Positions 33,355-43,429 are shown, counted from the first letter of the stretch. The stretch: 64,000 bases of DNA from Pelomonas baiyunensis (GCF_043555935.1 NZ_JBIGIB010000001.1:682001-746000), one strand, 5' to 3'. Numbers and translations are program-made. The notes: a model not told the origin generated them from the sequence alone.

Positions 33355-35445
33355 ATGAACCCGTTGATCGCCAAGCTCCAAGCCTTGCTCGGCCCGCGTG
33401 CCGGTGTCATTGCCGCGCTGGGCGCGCCGGTGGCGGTGTTGCTGGTGCTGTCGATGATGGTGCTGCCGCTGCCGCCCTTCGTGCTGGACCTGCTGTTCAC
33501 CTTCAACATCGCGATGGCCGTGATGGTGATGATGGTGGCGGCGCACATGGTCAAGCCGCTGGACTTTGCAGCCTTCCCGACCGTGCTGCTGCTGACCACG
33601 CTGATGCGCCTGTCGCTGAACGTGGCCTCCACCCGCGTGGTGCTGCTGGAAGGCCACACCGGCACGGGCGCGGCCGGCAAGGTGATCGAGGCCTTCGGGC
33701 ACTTCCTGATCGGCGGCAACTTCGCGGTCGGCCTGATCGTGTTTGCCATCTTGGTGGTGATCAACTTCATCGTGGTCACCAAGGGTGCGGAGCGGATTGC
33801 CGAAGTCGGCGCGCGCTTCACCTTGGACGCCATGCCCGGCAAGCAGATGGCGGTGGATGCCGACCTGAACGCCGGCCTCATCAACGAGGCCGAGGCCAAG
33901 CGCCGCCGGGCCGAACTGGGCGACGAGGCGGACTTCTTCGGCTCCATGGACGGTGCCAGCAAGTTCGTGCGCGGCGACGCCGTGGCCGGCATGCTGATCC
34001 TGGCGATCAACATCGTCGGCGGCTTCATCATCGGCGTGGCCCAGCACTCCTTGAGCGCCAGCCAGGCCGCCAACAGCTACATCCTGCTGGCCGTGGGCGA
34101 CGCCCTGGTGGCGCAGGTGCCGGCGCTGCTGATCTCGGTGGCGGCGGCCATGGTGGTGTCGCGCGTGGGCACCGACAAAGACATCGGCAGCCAGATCGGC
34201 CGCCAGGTGTTCGGCTCGGCCAAGAGCATTGCCATCACCGCCGGCGTGATCGGAGCACTGGGTTTGATTCCCGGCATGCCACACGTGGTGTTCCTGCTGA
34301 TCGCCTCTGGCTTGGGGTACCTGGCCTGGTGGCTGCGCGCCAAAGAGCAGGCGGCCGAGGCCGCGAAGGCCGTGAAGCCGGTGATGCCGCCCGCCGAGGG
34401 TGCGGGTGAGGCCAGTTGGGACGACCTGGTGCCTGTGGACACGTTGGGCCTGGAGGTGGGCTACCGGCTCATCACGCTGGTGGACAAGACCCGCGAGGGG
34501 GACTTGCTCTCTCGCATCAAGGGCGTGCGGCGCAAGTTTGCGCAGGAGGTGGGCTTCCTGCCGCCGCCGGTGCACATCCGCGACAACCTGGAGCTGCGCC
34601 CCAGCCAGTACCGACTCACGCTCCGCGGCGCGGTGGTGGGCGAGGCCGAGGCCTACCCGGGCATGTGGCTGGCCATCAACCCGGGCCACGCCACGCAGAA
34701 GCTCATCGGCAATGCCACCACCGACCCCGCCTTCGGCCTGCCGGCAGTGTGGATCGAAGAACGCCAGCGCGAGATGGCCCAAATGAGCGGATTTACGGTG
34801 GTTGATTGCTCGACTGTCGTGGCCACCCACCTTTCACACTTGATGCAAGTGCACGCGGCCAAGTTGTTGGGCCGTGTCGAGACGCAGGCGCTGGTGGAGC
34901 ACCTCACCAAGCAGGCGCCGCAACTGATTGAAGACGTGATTCCCAAGATGGTCAGCATCGCCACCCTGCAACGCGTGCTCCAGCTGCTGCTGGAGGAAGG
35001 CGTGCATGTGCGTGACATGCGCTCCATCGTCGAGTCTCTCGCCGAGAACGCCGCCACCGTGACCGACCCGCAGGAGCTGGCGCGCCGCATCCGCACCCAC
35101 ATCGCCCCGGCCATCGTGCAGCAGATCTACGGCAGCGTGAAGGAGCTGGACGTCATCGCGCTGGAGCCCGAACTGGAGCGCCTCGTCACCCAGGCCCTGA
35201 ACTCGCCGCACGGCGCCGCCCTCGACCCGGGCGTGGCCGACACGCTGGCCCGCAGCGCCGCCGAGAACGCACAGAAGCAGGAAGACCGCGGCGTGCCGGC
35301 CACGCTGCTGGTGCCCGACCTGATTCGCGCCCCCATGGCCCGGCTGCTCAAGCGCGCAGCCCCGCGCCTGAAGGTGCTCGGCCACAGCGAGATTCCTGAG
35401 ACCCACACCATCCGCATCGGCTCCATCATCGGAGGCACAGCATGA
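33355..35445 (+). CDS. flhA: Flagellar export gate protein FlhA
   Basis: Nonameric export-gate protein with a large cytoplasmic docking ring. 696 residues. Eight membrane segments lie in the first 340 residues, with the FHIPEP-type region PLDFAAFPTVLLLTTLMRLS, LNVASTRVVLLEGH and GDAVAGMLILAINIVGGFII. The cytoplasmic domain contains LGLEVGYRLITLVD and VIDCSTVV-like strands. Its stop overlaps the flhF start (ATGA). Confidence 0.98.
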   Translation: MNPLIAKLQALLGPRAGVIAALGAPVAVLLVLSMMVLPLPPFVLDLLFTFNIAMAVMVMMVAAHMVKPLDFAAFPTVLLLTTLMRLSLNVASTRVVLLEGHTGTGAAGKVIEAFGHFLIGGNFAVGLIVFAILVVINFIVVTKGAERIAEVGARFTLDAMPGKQMAVDADLNAGLINEAEAKRRRAELGDEADFFGSMDGASKFVRGDAVAGMLILAINIVGGFIIGVAQHSLSASQAANSYILLAVGDALVAQVPALLISVAAAMVVSRVGTDKDIGSQIGRQVFGSAKSIAITAGVIGALGLIPGMPHVVFLLIASGLGYLAWWLRAKEQAAEAAKAVKPVMPPAEGAGEASWDDLVPVDTLGLEVGYRLITLVDKTREGDLLSRIKGVRRKFAQEVGFLPPPVHIRDNLELRPSQYRLTLRGAVVGEAEAYPGMWLAINPGHATQKLIGNATTDPAFGLPAVWIEERQREMAQMSGFTVVDCSTVVATHLSHLMQVHAAKLLGRVETQALVEHLTKQAPQLIEDVIPKMVSIATLQRVLQLLLEEGVHVRDMRSIVESLAENAATVTDPQELARRIRTHIAPAIVQQIYGSVKELDVIALEPELERLVTQALNSPHGAALDPGVADTLARSAAENAQKQEDRGVPATLLVPDLIRAPMARLLKRAAPRLKVLGHSEIPETHTIRIGSIIGGTA

Positions 35446-37088
35446 ATGTTCGTAAGTTCACGGCCCGCACATCCCGCGAGGCCCTGGCGCTCGTCAAGCA
35501 GGCCTTTGGGCCGGATGCCGTGGTGCTCTCCAACAAAAACGTGCCGGAAGGCGTAGAAGTGCTGGCCATGGCGCCGGAGGGCATGGGCCAGATCGAGCAG
35601 ATCGCGGCCACGGCCCCCCGCACCGTGGCGCGCCCGCAGGTCGCTCCGCCGCCCACCCAGCCGCAGCAGCCCGCACCGCGCGCCAGCTTTGCCGAACGCG
35701 CCCAGCGTCAGGAGCCCAGCTTTGGCGCGCCGGAAGTGCGCGGCGACGTCGAGCAACTGGCGATGAGCACGCTCAGCTTCCAGGACTACGTGCGGGAGCG
35801 CGTGCTGCGCCGCCGCCAGGCCGAGCTGGCCGGTCAGCCCGACCCGGTGGTCAAAGCCGCCCCGCCGCCCACCCAGCCCGCGGCTTTGTCGCTGGACGCC
35901 GCCCGCGCACAACGGGAGCGCCGCGCCGCCGAGGCCATGGCCGCACTGGCGCCGCGCCGTGCCGCGCCGCCCCCCACCATGCCGCAAAGCCGGCCGGCTC
36001 CGCCGGTGCTGCGCGATGAGATCCGCCTGCCCACGCCCGGCGTGCAGCGCGCCGTGCCCACGCTCAGCGACATCAGCACCGAGCCGATGCCGCTGCCGGG
36101 CCAGCCCAGCGCCATGCAGCGCAGCCAGATGGACATGGCCGACGAGCTGCGCCAGATGCGCGGCCTGATCGAAGAGCGTTTCTCGTCGCTGGCCTTCATG
36201 GAAAAGCTCCAGCGCCAGCCCGTGCAGGCGCGGCTGACGCAAAAGCTGCTGGAGCTGGGCTTCTCGCCCGCCCTGGTGCGCAAGCTGGCCGAGAGCTGCC
36301 CGTCGGACTTCAAGGCCGGCTCGCCCACCGACCCGGCTGATGAAACCGCCTGGGCGGCGCACGTGCTGTCGCGCAACTTGCAAACCGACGAAGCCGCGCC
36401 GGCGATTGAAGACCGTGGTGGCGTGTACGCGCTCATCGGCTCCACCGGCGTGGGCAAAACCACCACCACCGCCAAGCTGGCCGCGCACTTCGCCACCAAG
36501 CATGGCGCGGGTCAGCTGGGCTTGATCACGCTGGACGCCTACCGCATTGGCGCCCACGAGCAGCTGCGCGCCTATGGCCGCATCCTGGGCGTGCCGGTGC
36601 ACACCGCGCACGACCGCGCCTCGCTGGACGACCTGCTGGACCTGCTTTCCAGCAAGAAGCTGGTGCTCATCGACACCGCAGGCATGGCCCAGCGCGACAG
36701 CCGCACGCAAGAGCTGCTGGAAATGCTGGCGCACCGCAGCATCAAGAAGCTGCTGGTCATCAACGCCGCGCAGCAGGGCGAAACCATCGAGGACGTGGTG
36801 AACGCCTGGAAGGGCGCCGCCTGCGAAGGCGTGGTGCTGAGCAAGATCGACGAGGCCGTGAAGCTGGCCCCGGCGCTGGACACCCTGATTCGCCACCGCC
36901 TGAAGGTGCTGGGCGTGGCCAACGGCCAACGCGTGCCCGAAGACTGGCACCGCCTGCCCAGCACGGCGCTCGTGCAGCGCGCCCTCAAGAGCCCGGCCTC
37001 CGGCGCCTGGCGCATGGACAACACCGACGTGAACCTGATCTTCGCCGGCGCGCCGCTGGCTGAAGGCCTGTCGCGCGCGGTGCACTGA
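35442..37088 (+). CDS. flhF: Flagellar SRP-like GTPase FlhF
   Basis: SRP-type GTPase that sets flagellar position and number, usually polar. 548 residues: a B domain starting MNVRKFTARTSREALALVKQ, a long Pro/Ala-rich linker (about 60-220), the N domain, and the G domain with the P-loop GSTGVGKTTTTAKLAA from residue 333, LITLDAYRIGAHEQLRAYG, LVLIDTAGMAQRD and VVLSKIDEA. Coupled to flhA and flhG by overlapping codons. Confidence 0.96.
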   Translation: MNVRKFTARTSREALALVKQAFGPDAVVLSNKNVPEGVEVLAMAPEGMGQIEQIAATAPRTVARPQVAPPPTQPQQPAPRASFAERAQRQEPSFGAPEVRGDVEQLAMSTLSFQDYVRERVLRRRQAELAGQPDPVVKAAPPPTQPAALSLDAARAQRERRAAEAMAALAPRRAAPPPTMPQSRPAPPVLRDEIRLPTPGVQRAVPTLSDISTEPMPLPGQPSAMQRSQMDMADELRQMRGLIEERFSSLAFMEKLQRQPVQARLTQKLLELGFSPALVRKLAESCPSDFKAGSPTDPADETAWAAHVLSRNLQTDEAAPAIEDRGGVYALIGSTGVGKTTTTAKLAAHFATKHGAGQLGLITLDAYRIGAHEQLRAYGRILGVPVHTAHDRASLDDLLDLLSSKKLVLIDTAGMAQRDSRTQELLEMLAHRSIKKLLVINAAQQGETIEDVVNAWKGAACEGVVLSKIDEAVKLAPALDTLIRHRLKVLGVANGQRVPEDWHRLPSTALVQRALKSPASGAWRMDNTDVNLIFAGAPLAEGLSRAVH

Positions 37089-37879
37089 TGGGGGAACCCT
37101 TCATGCCTCAAGACCAGGCTCACGGACTGCGGCGCTTGTTCGCCGCGCCCAAGCAGCGCTTCGTGCCCGTGGTGTGCAACCCGCGCGTGATGGGCGCCGG
37201 CGTGCTGCTGGAAGGGCTGTGCGCCGCCTTTGCCGAGCTGAACCTGCACACGCTGGTGGTGGACGCCGGCGTGCATTCGCCGCAGCCGTCGGAACTCGCG
37301 CAGGTGGACCTGTCCAACTGCATCGAACGGCTGTCGCCACGCCTGTCGTACCTAGCCGCCCGCGGCCTGCCCATGCGCTACATCAACGCCAACGGCTCGG
37401 CGGCTGCCTTCCTGGAAGCGGTGGCCGAGGCGGCGCCCGAGGCGGATGTGATCCTGCTGCACGCGTCGGCGGCGGAGCTGTCGCGCGTGGTGGCCTTGCG
37501 CGAGGTGCGCCCGCTGCTGCTGGCCGACACCGACCCCGCCAGCGTCACCGAAGCCTACGCGGGCATGAAATGGCTCACGCAACGCGCCGGGCTGATGGTC
37601 TACAGTTTGCTAATGGCCTGCCACCCCCAGTTGCGCGTGGCCACCCGCATCGCGCAACAGCTCAATTCCTGCGCCGACGGCTTCCTCGGCGCGGTGCTGC
37701 GCGACTGGGCCTGCCTGGACCCGCGCACTGCGCACCAGGCCGTGCTCACACCGGAACTGCGCCACCTGGCCCGCGAGCTGCTTCTGGCCACGCCGCCCGG
37801 GGCCGCCGTGGACGCGGCCACCGACGCCACCCCGCTGCGCCCGGCGCGCACGGCCCCAATGCTGGCCCCCGCCCACTGA
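37088..37879 (+). CDS. flhG: FlhG/FleN-like protein lacking the ATPase P-loop
   Basis: 263 residues in the normal flhG slot (flhF-flhG-fliA). The N-terminus keeps DQAHGLRRLF, which matches the DQAxxLR helix that stimulates FlhF GTPase activity in FlhG. The MinD-like fold is recognisable (FVPVVCNPRVMGAGVLLEGL, then LNLHTLVVDAGVHSP), but the deviant Walker A KGGVGKT is replaced by NPRVMGA, with no catalytic Lys. It therefore probably cannot bind or hydrolyse ATP. The start overlaps the flhF stop (TGATG); a second Met six codons later is an alternative. Confidence 0.8.
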   Translation: MGEPFMPQDQAHGLRRLFAAPKQRFVPVVCNPRVMGAGVLLEGLCAAFAELNLHTLVVDAGVHSPQPSELAQVDLSNCIERLSPRLSYLAARGLPMRYINANGSAAAFLEAVAEAAPEADVILLHASAAELSRVVALREVRPLLLADTDPASVTEAYAGMKWLTQRAGLMVYSLLMACHPQLRVATRIAQQLNSCADGFLGAVLRDWACLDPRTAHQAVLTPELRHLARELLLATPPGAAVDAATDATPLRPARTAPMLAPAH

Positions 37880-37896
37880 TCCCGCCGGAGTTCGTC

Positions 37897-38610
37897 ATGT
37901 ACACGCCCAAAGGCCGCCTCGACAACAGCACGCTGATCAAGCAGTACAGCCCGCTGGTGCGACGCCTGGCGCATCAGATGATCGCCAAGCTGCCGGCCAA
38001 CGTGGAAGTGGATGACCTCATCCAGGTCGGCCTCATCGGCCTGACCGACGCCCTCTCGCGCTTCGATGCGGAGCAGGGCGTGCAGTTCGAGACCTTTGCC
38101 ACCCAGCGCATCCGCGGCGCCATGCTCGACGAACTGCGAGGCGGCGACTGGATGAGCCGCGGCACGCGCCGCCAGCAGCGCGAGATCGAAGCGGCGGTGC
38201 ACAAGGTGGAACAGCGCCTGGGCCGTGCCCCGTCCGAGACCGAAATCGCCGGCGAGATGGGCGTGACGCTGGCCGAGTACCAAGACCTGCTGTCCAAGGT
38301 GCGCGGCACGCAGCTCGTCTACCTGGAAGACATGTCTGGCGACGACGGCGACGACGACTATCTCGACCGCCACGTGGCCGACGAAGCCAGCAACCCGATG
38401 GCCATGCTGCAGGACCACCGCATGCGCGAAGCGCTGGTGGCCGCCATCAAGAACCTGCCCGAGCGCGAGCAGTTCGTGATGAGCATGTACTACGAGCACG
38501 ACATGAATCTCAAGGAGATTGCGGCCGTGCTGAAGGTGACCGAGTCGCGGGTGTGCCAGCTGCACAGCCAGTCGATCGCGCGGCTGCGCGTCAAGCTGCG
38601 GGACTGGTAA
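37897..38610 (+). CDS. fliA: Flagellar sigma factor FliA (sigma28)
   Basis: Directs RNA polymerase to late flagellar promoters. 237 residues from MYTPKGRLDNSTLIKQY, preceded by GGAG at 37887. Region 2: VEVDDLIQVGLIGLTDALSR and TFATQRIRGAMLDELRGGDW; region 3: APSETEIAGEMGVTLAEYQD; region 4 helix-turn-helix: LKEIAAVLKVTESRVCQLHS. Last gene of the flhA-flhF-flhG-fliA run. Many sites matching its promoters lie in this window. Confidence 0.98.
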   Translation: MYTPKGRLDNSTLIKQYSPLVRRLAHQMIAKLPANVEVDDLIQVGLIGLTDALSRFDAEQGVQFETFATQRIRGAMLDELRGGDWMSRGTRRQQREIEAAVHKVEQRLGRAPSETEIAGEMGVTLAEYQDLLSKVRGTQLVYLEDMSGDDGDDDYLDRHVADEASNPMAMLQDHRMREALVAAIKNLPEREQFVMSMYYEHDMNLKEIAAVLKVTESRVCQLHSQSIARLRVKLRDW

Positions 38611-38777
38611 GCCGCTTCACGGGTGGCACTGCGGTGCCTGGGCGTACGAGCGGTGATGAGGCTTGGGCCCTTGGGCCCTTGAGCTCTCGGGGCCTGACCC
38701 TCAGGCGATGAGTCGAGCGGTGTTGCCTCGCAGGGAGGGCCGCTCAGTCCAGACTCAAGTCCCTACGCGGCCCCCAC

Positions 38778-40667
38778 TCACTCCGCCACACACGCCCGGT
38801 TCTTGCCGGTGTGCTTGGCTTCATACAGCGCCACGTCGGCGCGGTCGAGCGCAGCTTCCAGCGTTTCGCCGGTGCGATAGAGCGTGACGCCGGCCGAGAA
38901 CGTGACGAACACGTCCTTGCCCTCGTGGTTGAACAGTGCGCTGGAGAGCGAGCGCTGCAACCGCACCAGCACCTGCTGGGCTTCGTCCAGCGGCGTGTTC
39001 GGCAGCATCAGCACGAACTCTTCGCCGCCGTAGCGCGCCACCATGTCGCCCGGCCGCAGCGACGCCTGCGCGCGCTCGGCCAGTGACTTGAGGGCGATGT
39101 CGCCCGCGTGGTGGCCCAGGCTGTCGTTGAGCTTCTTGAAGTTGTCGATGTCCAGCAGCGCCAGCGCAATGCGGGTGGATTCGCGCTCGGACTTGGCCTG
39201 CTCGATGCCGAAAGCTTGAATCAGCCCGCGGCGGTTGGCCACCTGCGTCAGCTGATCGGTGTGTACTTCGTTGGACAGGCGGCGCAGCTCGGATTCCAGC
39301 TCGTCCACCCGCTGCGTCAGGGCTGCCGCACGGTCGTGCTCCAGGGTCAGGCGCTGCTGGGTTTGCGACACCAGGCTCTGCACGCTGCGGCTTTCTTCCA
39401 CCATCTCGCGCACCGTGCCGGCCAGGCTTTCCAGTGAATCGGCCTGCTCGATGGCGTCGGCGTAGCGGCCCACGCTGCTTTGGAAGCGGTCGGTGTGCTG
39501 GCCCAGTTCGCCCAGTTCCGACAGCATGCGCTGGATCAGGCCCTTGAGTGCGTCGCGCGCCTTGGAGCGTTCGTCGCGCAGCGCGCGCTGCCGGTCGCGC
39601 GTGCCGGCCAGCAGTTCAGACACCGTGCGCACGCCCCGGCCGGACAAGCCCTGCGCCAGCGTGTTGTTCATGGCCTCGGCCTGGCCCCGAGCCCAGGAAT
39701 CGTCCTCGGCCAGGTCCACCAGGCTGGACGACAACTCGCGGCACAGGCCGCCGAGTTCGTCGAACAGGTGGCGGCGGTGGTCCAGCAGGTGGCGCGCCCG
39801 CAAGCACAGCGCGGCCATTTGCTGGCTGCGCTCCGGCGTGGCGCCTTCGGCTTGCAGCTCTGCCTGCGCGGCCTCCAGCTCGCGCATCAGCGCATCGGCC
39901 GGCGTGGCTTCGGTCTGCGGCGAGCGCAGGGCGTGCCGCACCGTGCCGTTGAGCTCGTCGGCCACAGCGCTCCAGTGGGGCTGCGTGTCCACCAGCGGAA
40001 TCAAGTCGCTCAGGCTGCCTGTGCGGCCGGATTCGTTGGCGCCGGCACTGCCCGGGTCCGCGCTGCCCAGGCCGCCGCTGTCGCGAAAGCCCGTTTCGGC
40101 AAAGCCGCTGTCGGCGAACAGCTGGCTGGGTGTGCCGCCGTCTTCGTCGGTCTCCACGCCGCTGTCGTCGTCGTCCTTGTCCCAGCTGGCCATCAGCTGG
40201 CCCAGGCGCTTGATGAGCTTGCCGCTGTCGGTGCGGCTCAGCTCAACGGCGCGGAACACGCCGTCCTTCTTGCGCGCAATCGTCCAGTGCCGGCCGCCGC
40301 GTTCCAGCCCCCGCACCAGGCGCTCGATGGCTTGGGCCAGCGCTTCCGCCTGGGCGCCCGGGCCGGCCACTTCCAGCAGCTTGTCGATCTGGCGCTGCAG
40401 TTCGTCCAGGCGTTGTTCACGCAGGGCGTTCTGCAACTCCTGGCGGGTGGTGCCACTGGGCAGGGCCAGGCTGATGAGCTTGGACATCAGCTGCAGGTGC
40501 CGCTCGGCCGGCGCACCGGCAGCGGCCGGGGTGGGTTCGCTGCCCGATTCGATGGCGTACGCGCGGGCGTAGTTCTCAGGCGTGGGTTCCAACCGGGCCT
40601 GGGCCAGGCGTTGCAGGGCCGCCTTGGCGAGTTGGGCGGGAGGCAGTTGCGATCGCATCGGGAACAT
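38778..40667 (-). CDS. Diguanylate cyclase (GGDEF) with long helical N-terminus
   Basis: 629 residues. An N-terminal helical region (1-450) with an acidic low-complexity middle (SWDKDDDDSGVETDEDGG) and coiled-coil segments leads into a C-terminal GGDEF domain (about 465-625). The active site is GGEEF near 545, and RPGD five residues upstream is the inhibitory I-site, so product inhibition is expected. No signal peptide or membrane segment. The start overlaps the stop of the REC-GGDEF-EAL gene (TGATG). Confidence 0.92.
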   Translation of the reverse strand: MFPMRSQLPPAQLAKAALQRLAQARLEPTPENYARAYAIESGSEPTPAAAGAPAERHLQLMSKLISLALPSGTTRQELQNALREQRLDELQRQIDKLLEVAGPGAQAEALAQAIERLVRGLERGGRHWTIARKKDGVFRAVELSRTDSGKLIKRLGQLMASWDKDDDDSGVETDEDGGTPSQLFADSGFAETGFRDSGGLGSADPGSAGANESGRTGSLSDLIPLVDTQPHWSAVADELNGTVRHALRSPQTEATPADALMRELEAAQAELQAEGATPERSQQMAALCLRARHLLDHRRHLFDELGGLCRELSSSLVDLAEDDSWARGQAEAMNNTLAQGLSGRGVRTVSELLAGTRDRQRALRDERSKARDALKGLIQRMLSELGELGQHTDRFQSSVGRYADAIEQADSLESLAGTVREMVEESRSVQSLVSQTQQRLTLEHDRAAALTQRVDELESELRRLSNEVHTDQLTQVANRRGLIQAFGIEQAKSERESTRIALALLDIDNFKKLNDSLGHHAGDIALKSLAERAQASLRPGDMVARYGGEEFVLMLPNTPLDEAQQVLVRLQRSLSSALFNHEGKDVFVTFSAGVTLYRTGETLEAALDRADVALYEAKHTGKNRACVAE

Positions 40668-42883
40668 CAGCCGCGGTTGGCGAGGTCGATGCTGGCATCG
40701 GCCTGCGTGATCCAGGGGGCCTTGCGGGGCAGCACGGTCTGGGCGATCCAGCGCTCCAGTTCGTCTGGCGGCAGCGGCTTGCTGAACAGGAAGCCCTGCA
40801 TCAGCGAGCAGCCCAGGCGGTGCAGCACTTCCATCTGGCGCAGGGTCTCCACGCCTTCGGCAATGACGCGCAGGCCGAGGGCCCGGGCCAGCGCAATGAT
40901 GGCTGTGACCACCGCCGAACTTTGGGGCGTGATGCCCAGGTCGCGCACGAAGGTGCGGTCGATCTTCACTTCCGAGATCGGCAGCGTGGTCAGGTAAGCG
41001 AGCGACGAATAACCGGTGCCGAAGTCATCGATCGAAATCTCCACGCCGACCTCGTTGAGGCGGTGCAGCGACGGGATGACGTTCTGCAGGTCCTTCATCA
41101 GGTTGTTTTCGGTGATCTCGAGCTGGATCGACCGGTGCGGCACGCCGTAGGCACTCACGCACTGGTGGATGTGCTCCACCAGGTCGGTGCGCTCGAACAG
41201 GCGGCTGGGCAGGTTCACGGCGATGGAGTCCGAGAAGCCGAACTGCAACTGCCACAGCTTGGCCTGGCGCGCCGCTTCCTTCAGCGCCCATTCAGACATG
41301 GGCACGATGAGGCCGGTTTCTTCGGCCAGCGGAATGAAGTCAGCGGGCGGCACGAGCACGTTGCCGCGCTGCCAGCGCATCAGCGCCTCGGCGCCCACCA
41401 TGCGGGCGGCGCGCACGTCGATCTTGGGCTGGTAGTGCAGCACGATCTCGTTGCGCTCCAGCGCCTTGTGCAGCGCGCTTTCCAGCTCCAGCTTCTGCTT
41501 GCCGTGGCCGGCGAGTTGCGGCGAGTACACGGCCGACGCATTGCGGCCCTGGCTCTTCACGGCGTACATGGCGACGTCGGAGTTGCGCAGCAGGTCGGCC
41601 ATGGTCTGGCCGTCGCGCGGGTACAGCGCAATGCCCACGCTGGCGGTCACGAAGCATTCCTGCCCGCCGACGAAGATGGGCTCGCGCAGGGCGTCCAGCA
41701 CGCGCTGGGCCACGCGCTCGGCGTCGCGTTCATCGGCCACTTCAGGCAGCAGGGCGACGAACTCGTCACCACCCAAGCGCCCCACGGCCTCCAGGCCGCG
41801 ATGGCTGCGATTGCCGGCGCCGTCGATCACACCTTCCATGATCTGGTCGGAGTGACGCACGCAGCCGCGCAGGCGGCGGCCGACTTCGATCAGCAACTCG
41901 TCACCGGCCGCATGGCCCAGCGTGTCGTTGATGACCTTGAACCGGTCCAGGTCGATCAGCAACAGGCCCACCTCATGCCCCCCACGGCGGGCGCTCTCAA
42001 TGGCGCGCTCCACCCGGTAGATGAGCTGGCGGCGGTTGGGCAAGCCGGTCAGCGCGTCAAAGTGCGCCAGCTGGCGGATGCGGTCTTCCGCCTGGCGGCG
42101 GTCGGTTACGTCCTGCAGGATGCCGGTGTAGCCGTTGACGGTGCCTTGTTCGTTGAACTCGGGCTCGGCCTCGATGTGCACCACGCGCTGGCGGCCGTCG
42201 GGCAGGATCAGGGGCAGGTCCGTCACCAGCACCGAGGTGTGGGCGATCACGTCGCGCAGCAGGCGCAGGAACACGTGCCGGTCATCCGGCGGCACCATGC
42301 GCATGACGCCGATGAAGTCCAACCGGTCTTGCGGGCCTCGGCCGAACACCCGTAGGCCTTCAGCAGAGATGGTGAAGCTGCTGTGGGTGTTGCGCCACCA
42401 CTCGAAGCTGCCCATGCGGGCCAGGTCCTGAGCGCGGGCCAGCTTGGCCTTGCTGCGCTCCAGCTCCAGGCGCGTGCGCGAGCTGCGCAGCAGGTAGCGC
42501 AAGCGGCCTTCCAACAAGCTCCACTGCGACGATTTGACGAAGAAGTCGGTCGCGCCCGCCTGGTAGGCCCGGTTGATGGAGGCCTCGTCATCCAGGCCGG
42601 TCAGCATCAACACCGGCAGGGATTCAAACCCCGGCGTGGCCCGCAGCAGCGAGCAGGTCTCGAAGCCGTCCAGGTCAGGCATCAGGGCGTCCAGCACCAC
42701 CACGTCGGGCGTGCGTGTGGACAGCAGGCCCAGGGCCTCACTGCCGCTGGAGGCCTCGGCCACATCGAAACCGCGCTCGCGCAGCGCGGCGCCGGTCAGC
42801 AGCAGGTTGACCTCGTCGTCGTCGACCAGCAGCACCCGCGGGCTGGGGGGCAGGTCGTCGAGGGCAGGGCCGGTGGGCAGCAT
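40667..42883 (-). CDS. REC-PAS-GGDEF-EAL response regulator
   Basis: 738 residues: a receiver domain (about 15-130; VLLVDDDEVN, phosphoacceptor in VVVLDALMPD, Lys in FFVKSS), a PAS domain (150-275), GGDEF (285-460; intact GGDEF near 368) and EAL (480-720; EALMRW, LEITENNLM, IDDFGTGYSSL, VIAEGVET). Both catalytic motifs look intact, so it could make or degrade c-di-GMP depending on phosphorylation. Downstream of the HPt gene by 8 nt. Confidence 0.93.
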   Translation of the reverse strand: MLPTGPALDDLPPSPRVLLVDDDEVNLLLTGAALRERGFDVAEASSGSEALGLLSTRTPDVVVLDALMPDLDGFETCSLLRATPGFESLPVLMLTGLDDEASINRAYQAGATDFFVKSSQWSLLEGRLRYLLRSSRTRLELERSKAKLARAQDLARMGSFEWWRNTHSSFTISAEGLRVFGRGPQDRLDFIGVMRMVPPDDRHVFLRLLRDVIAHTSVLVTDLPLILPDGRQRVVHIEAEPEFNEQGTVNGYTGILQDVTDRRQAEDRIRQLAHFDALTGLPNRRQLIYRVERAIESARRGGHEVGLLLIDLDRFKVINDTLGHAAGDELLIEVGRRLRGCVRHSDQIMEGVIDGAGNRSHRGLEAVGRLGGDEFVALLPEVADERDAERVAQRVLDALREPIFVGGQECFVTASVGIALYPRDGQTMADLLRNSDVAMYAVKSQGRNASAVYSPQLAGHGKQKLELESALHKALERNEIVLHYQPKIDVRAARMVGAEALMRWQRGNVLVPPADFIPLAEETGLIVPMSEWALKEAARQAKLWQLQFGFSDSIAVNLPSRLFERTDLVEHIHQCVSAYGVPHRSIQLEITENNLMKDLQNVIPSLHRLNEVGVEISIDDFGTGYSSLAYLTTLPISEVKIDRTFVRDLGITPQSSAVVTAIIALARALGLRVIAEGVETLRQMEVLHRLGCSLMQGFLFSKPLPPDELERWIAQTVLPRKAPWITQADASIDLANRG

Positions 42884-42891
42884 GGTCAGGT

Positions 42892-43260
42892 TTACAGCAG
42901 GGCGGCCAGGGCGACGCGCACTTGCTGGATGTCGTCCAGCATCGCGTCGAGTTGCGCGGGCAGGCCGGTCACCTGGCCGTCGCGGGCCATGGATTCAATT
43001 TCCGCGCATCGGGCCGAGAGGCCCAGCGCACCCAGGCTGGCCGACGACGACTTCAGCGTGTGGCTGACGTGGCGCACCGCCGCCAGGTCCAGTTCAGCCC
43101 CGGCACGGGCGCGGGCGAGGTCCGGCAGCAGCCGGTCCAGCGAATTGGAAAACGCCTGCACCACGCGCTCCAGCAACTTGGCCTGTCCGCTGGGGTCGAG
43201 TTCCCGCAAGCGACGGATCGCCTCGGGGTCGAGCAGCACAGCGGGGGAAGAGGCGGTCAT
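42892..43260 (-). CDS. Histidine phosphotransfer (HPt) protein
   Basis: 122 residues from MTASSPAVLLDPEAIRRL. The four-helix HPt domain carries the phosphorylatable His in RHVSHTLKSSSASLGALGL. Likely shuttles phosphate between a hybrid or partner kinase and the receiver of the adjacent REC-GGDEF-EAL protein. First gene of a three-gene c-di-GMP operon; divergent from the histidine kinase gene at 43443. Confidence 0.88.
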   Translation of the reverse strand: MTASSPAVLLDPEAIRRLRELDPSGQAKLLERVVQAFSNSLDRLLPDLARARAGAELDLAAVRHVSHTLKSSSASLGALGLSARCAEIESMARDGQVTGLPAQLDAMLDDIQQVRVALAALL

Positions 43261-43429
43261 GGTCAAACAGCGGGTCGGCAGACTCGGCAAACTTAAATGT
43301 AGCCTGGGTCGGCAGGGGGGGCGCCGCGAAGGAATGCACAGATTCCACGGTGTGCAAGGTGGTTATTGACGTCGCTTGATCTGGCTGCGGGTGAGCCCTG
43401 AATCGCCCGGGCACCGGGGTGGTGCTGCC

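Noticed and set aside
35127..37085. Long antisense reading frame opposite flhF
   Set aside because: Same GC-skew shadow effect; the flhF frame has complete GTPase motifs.
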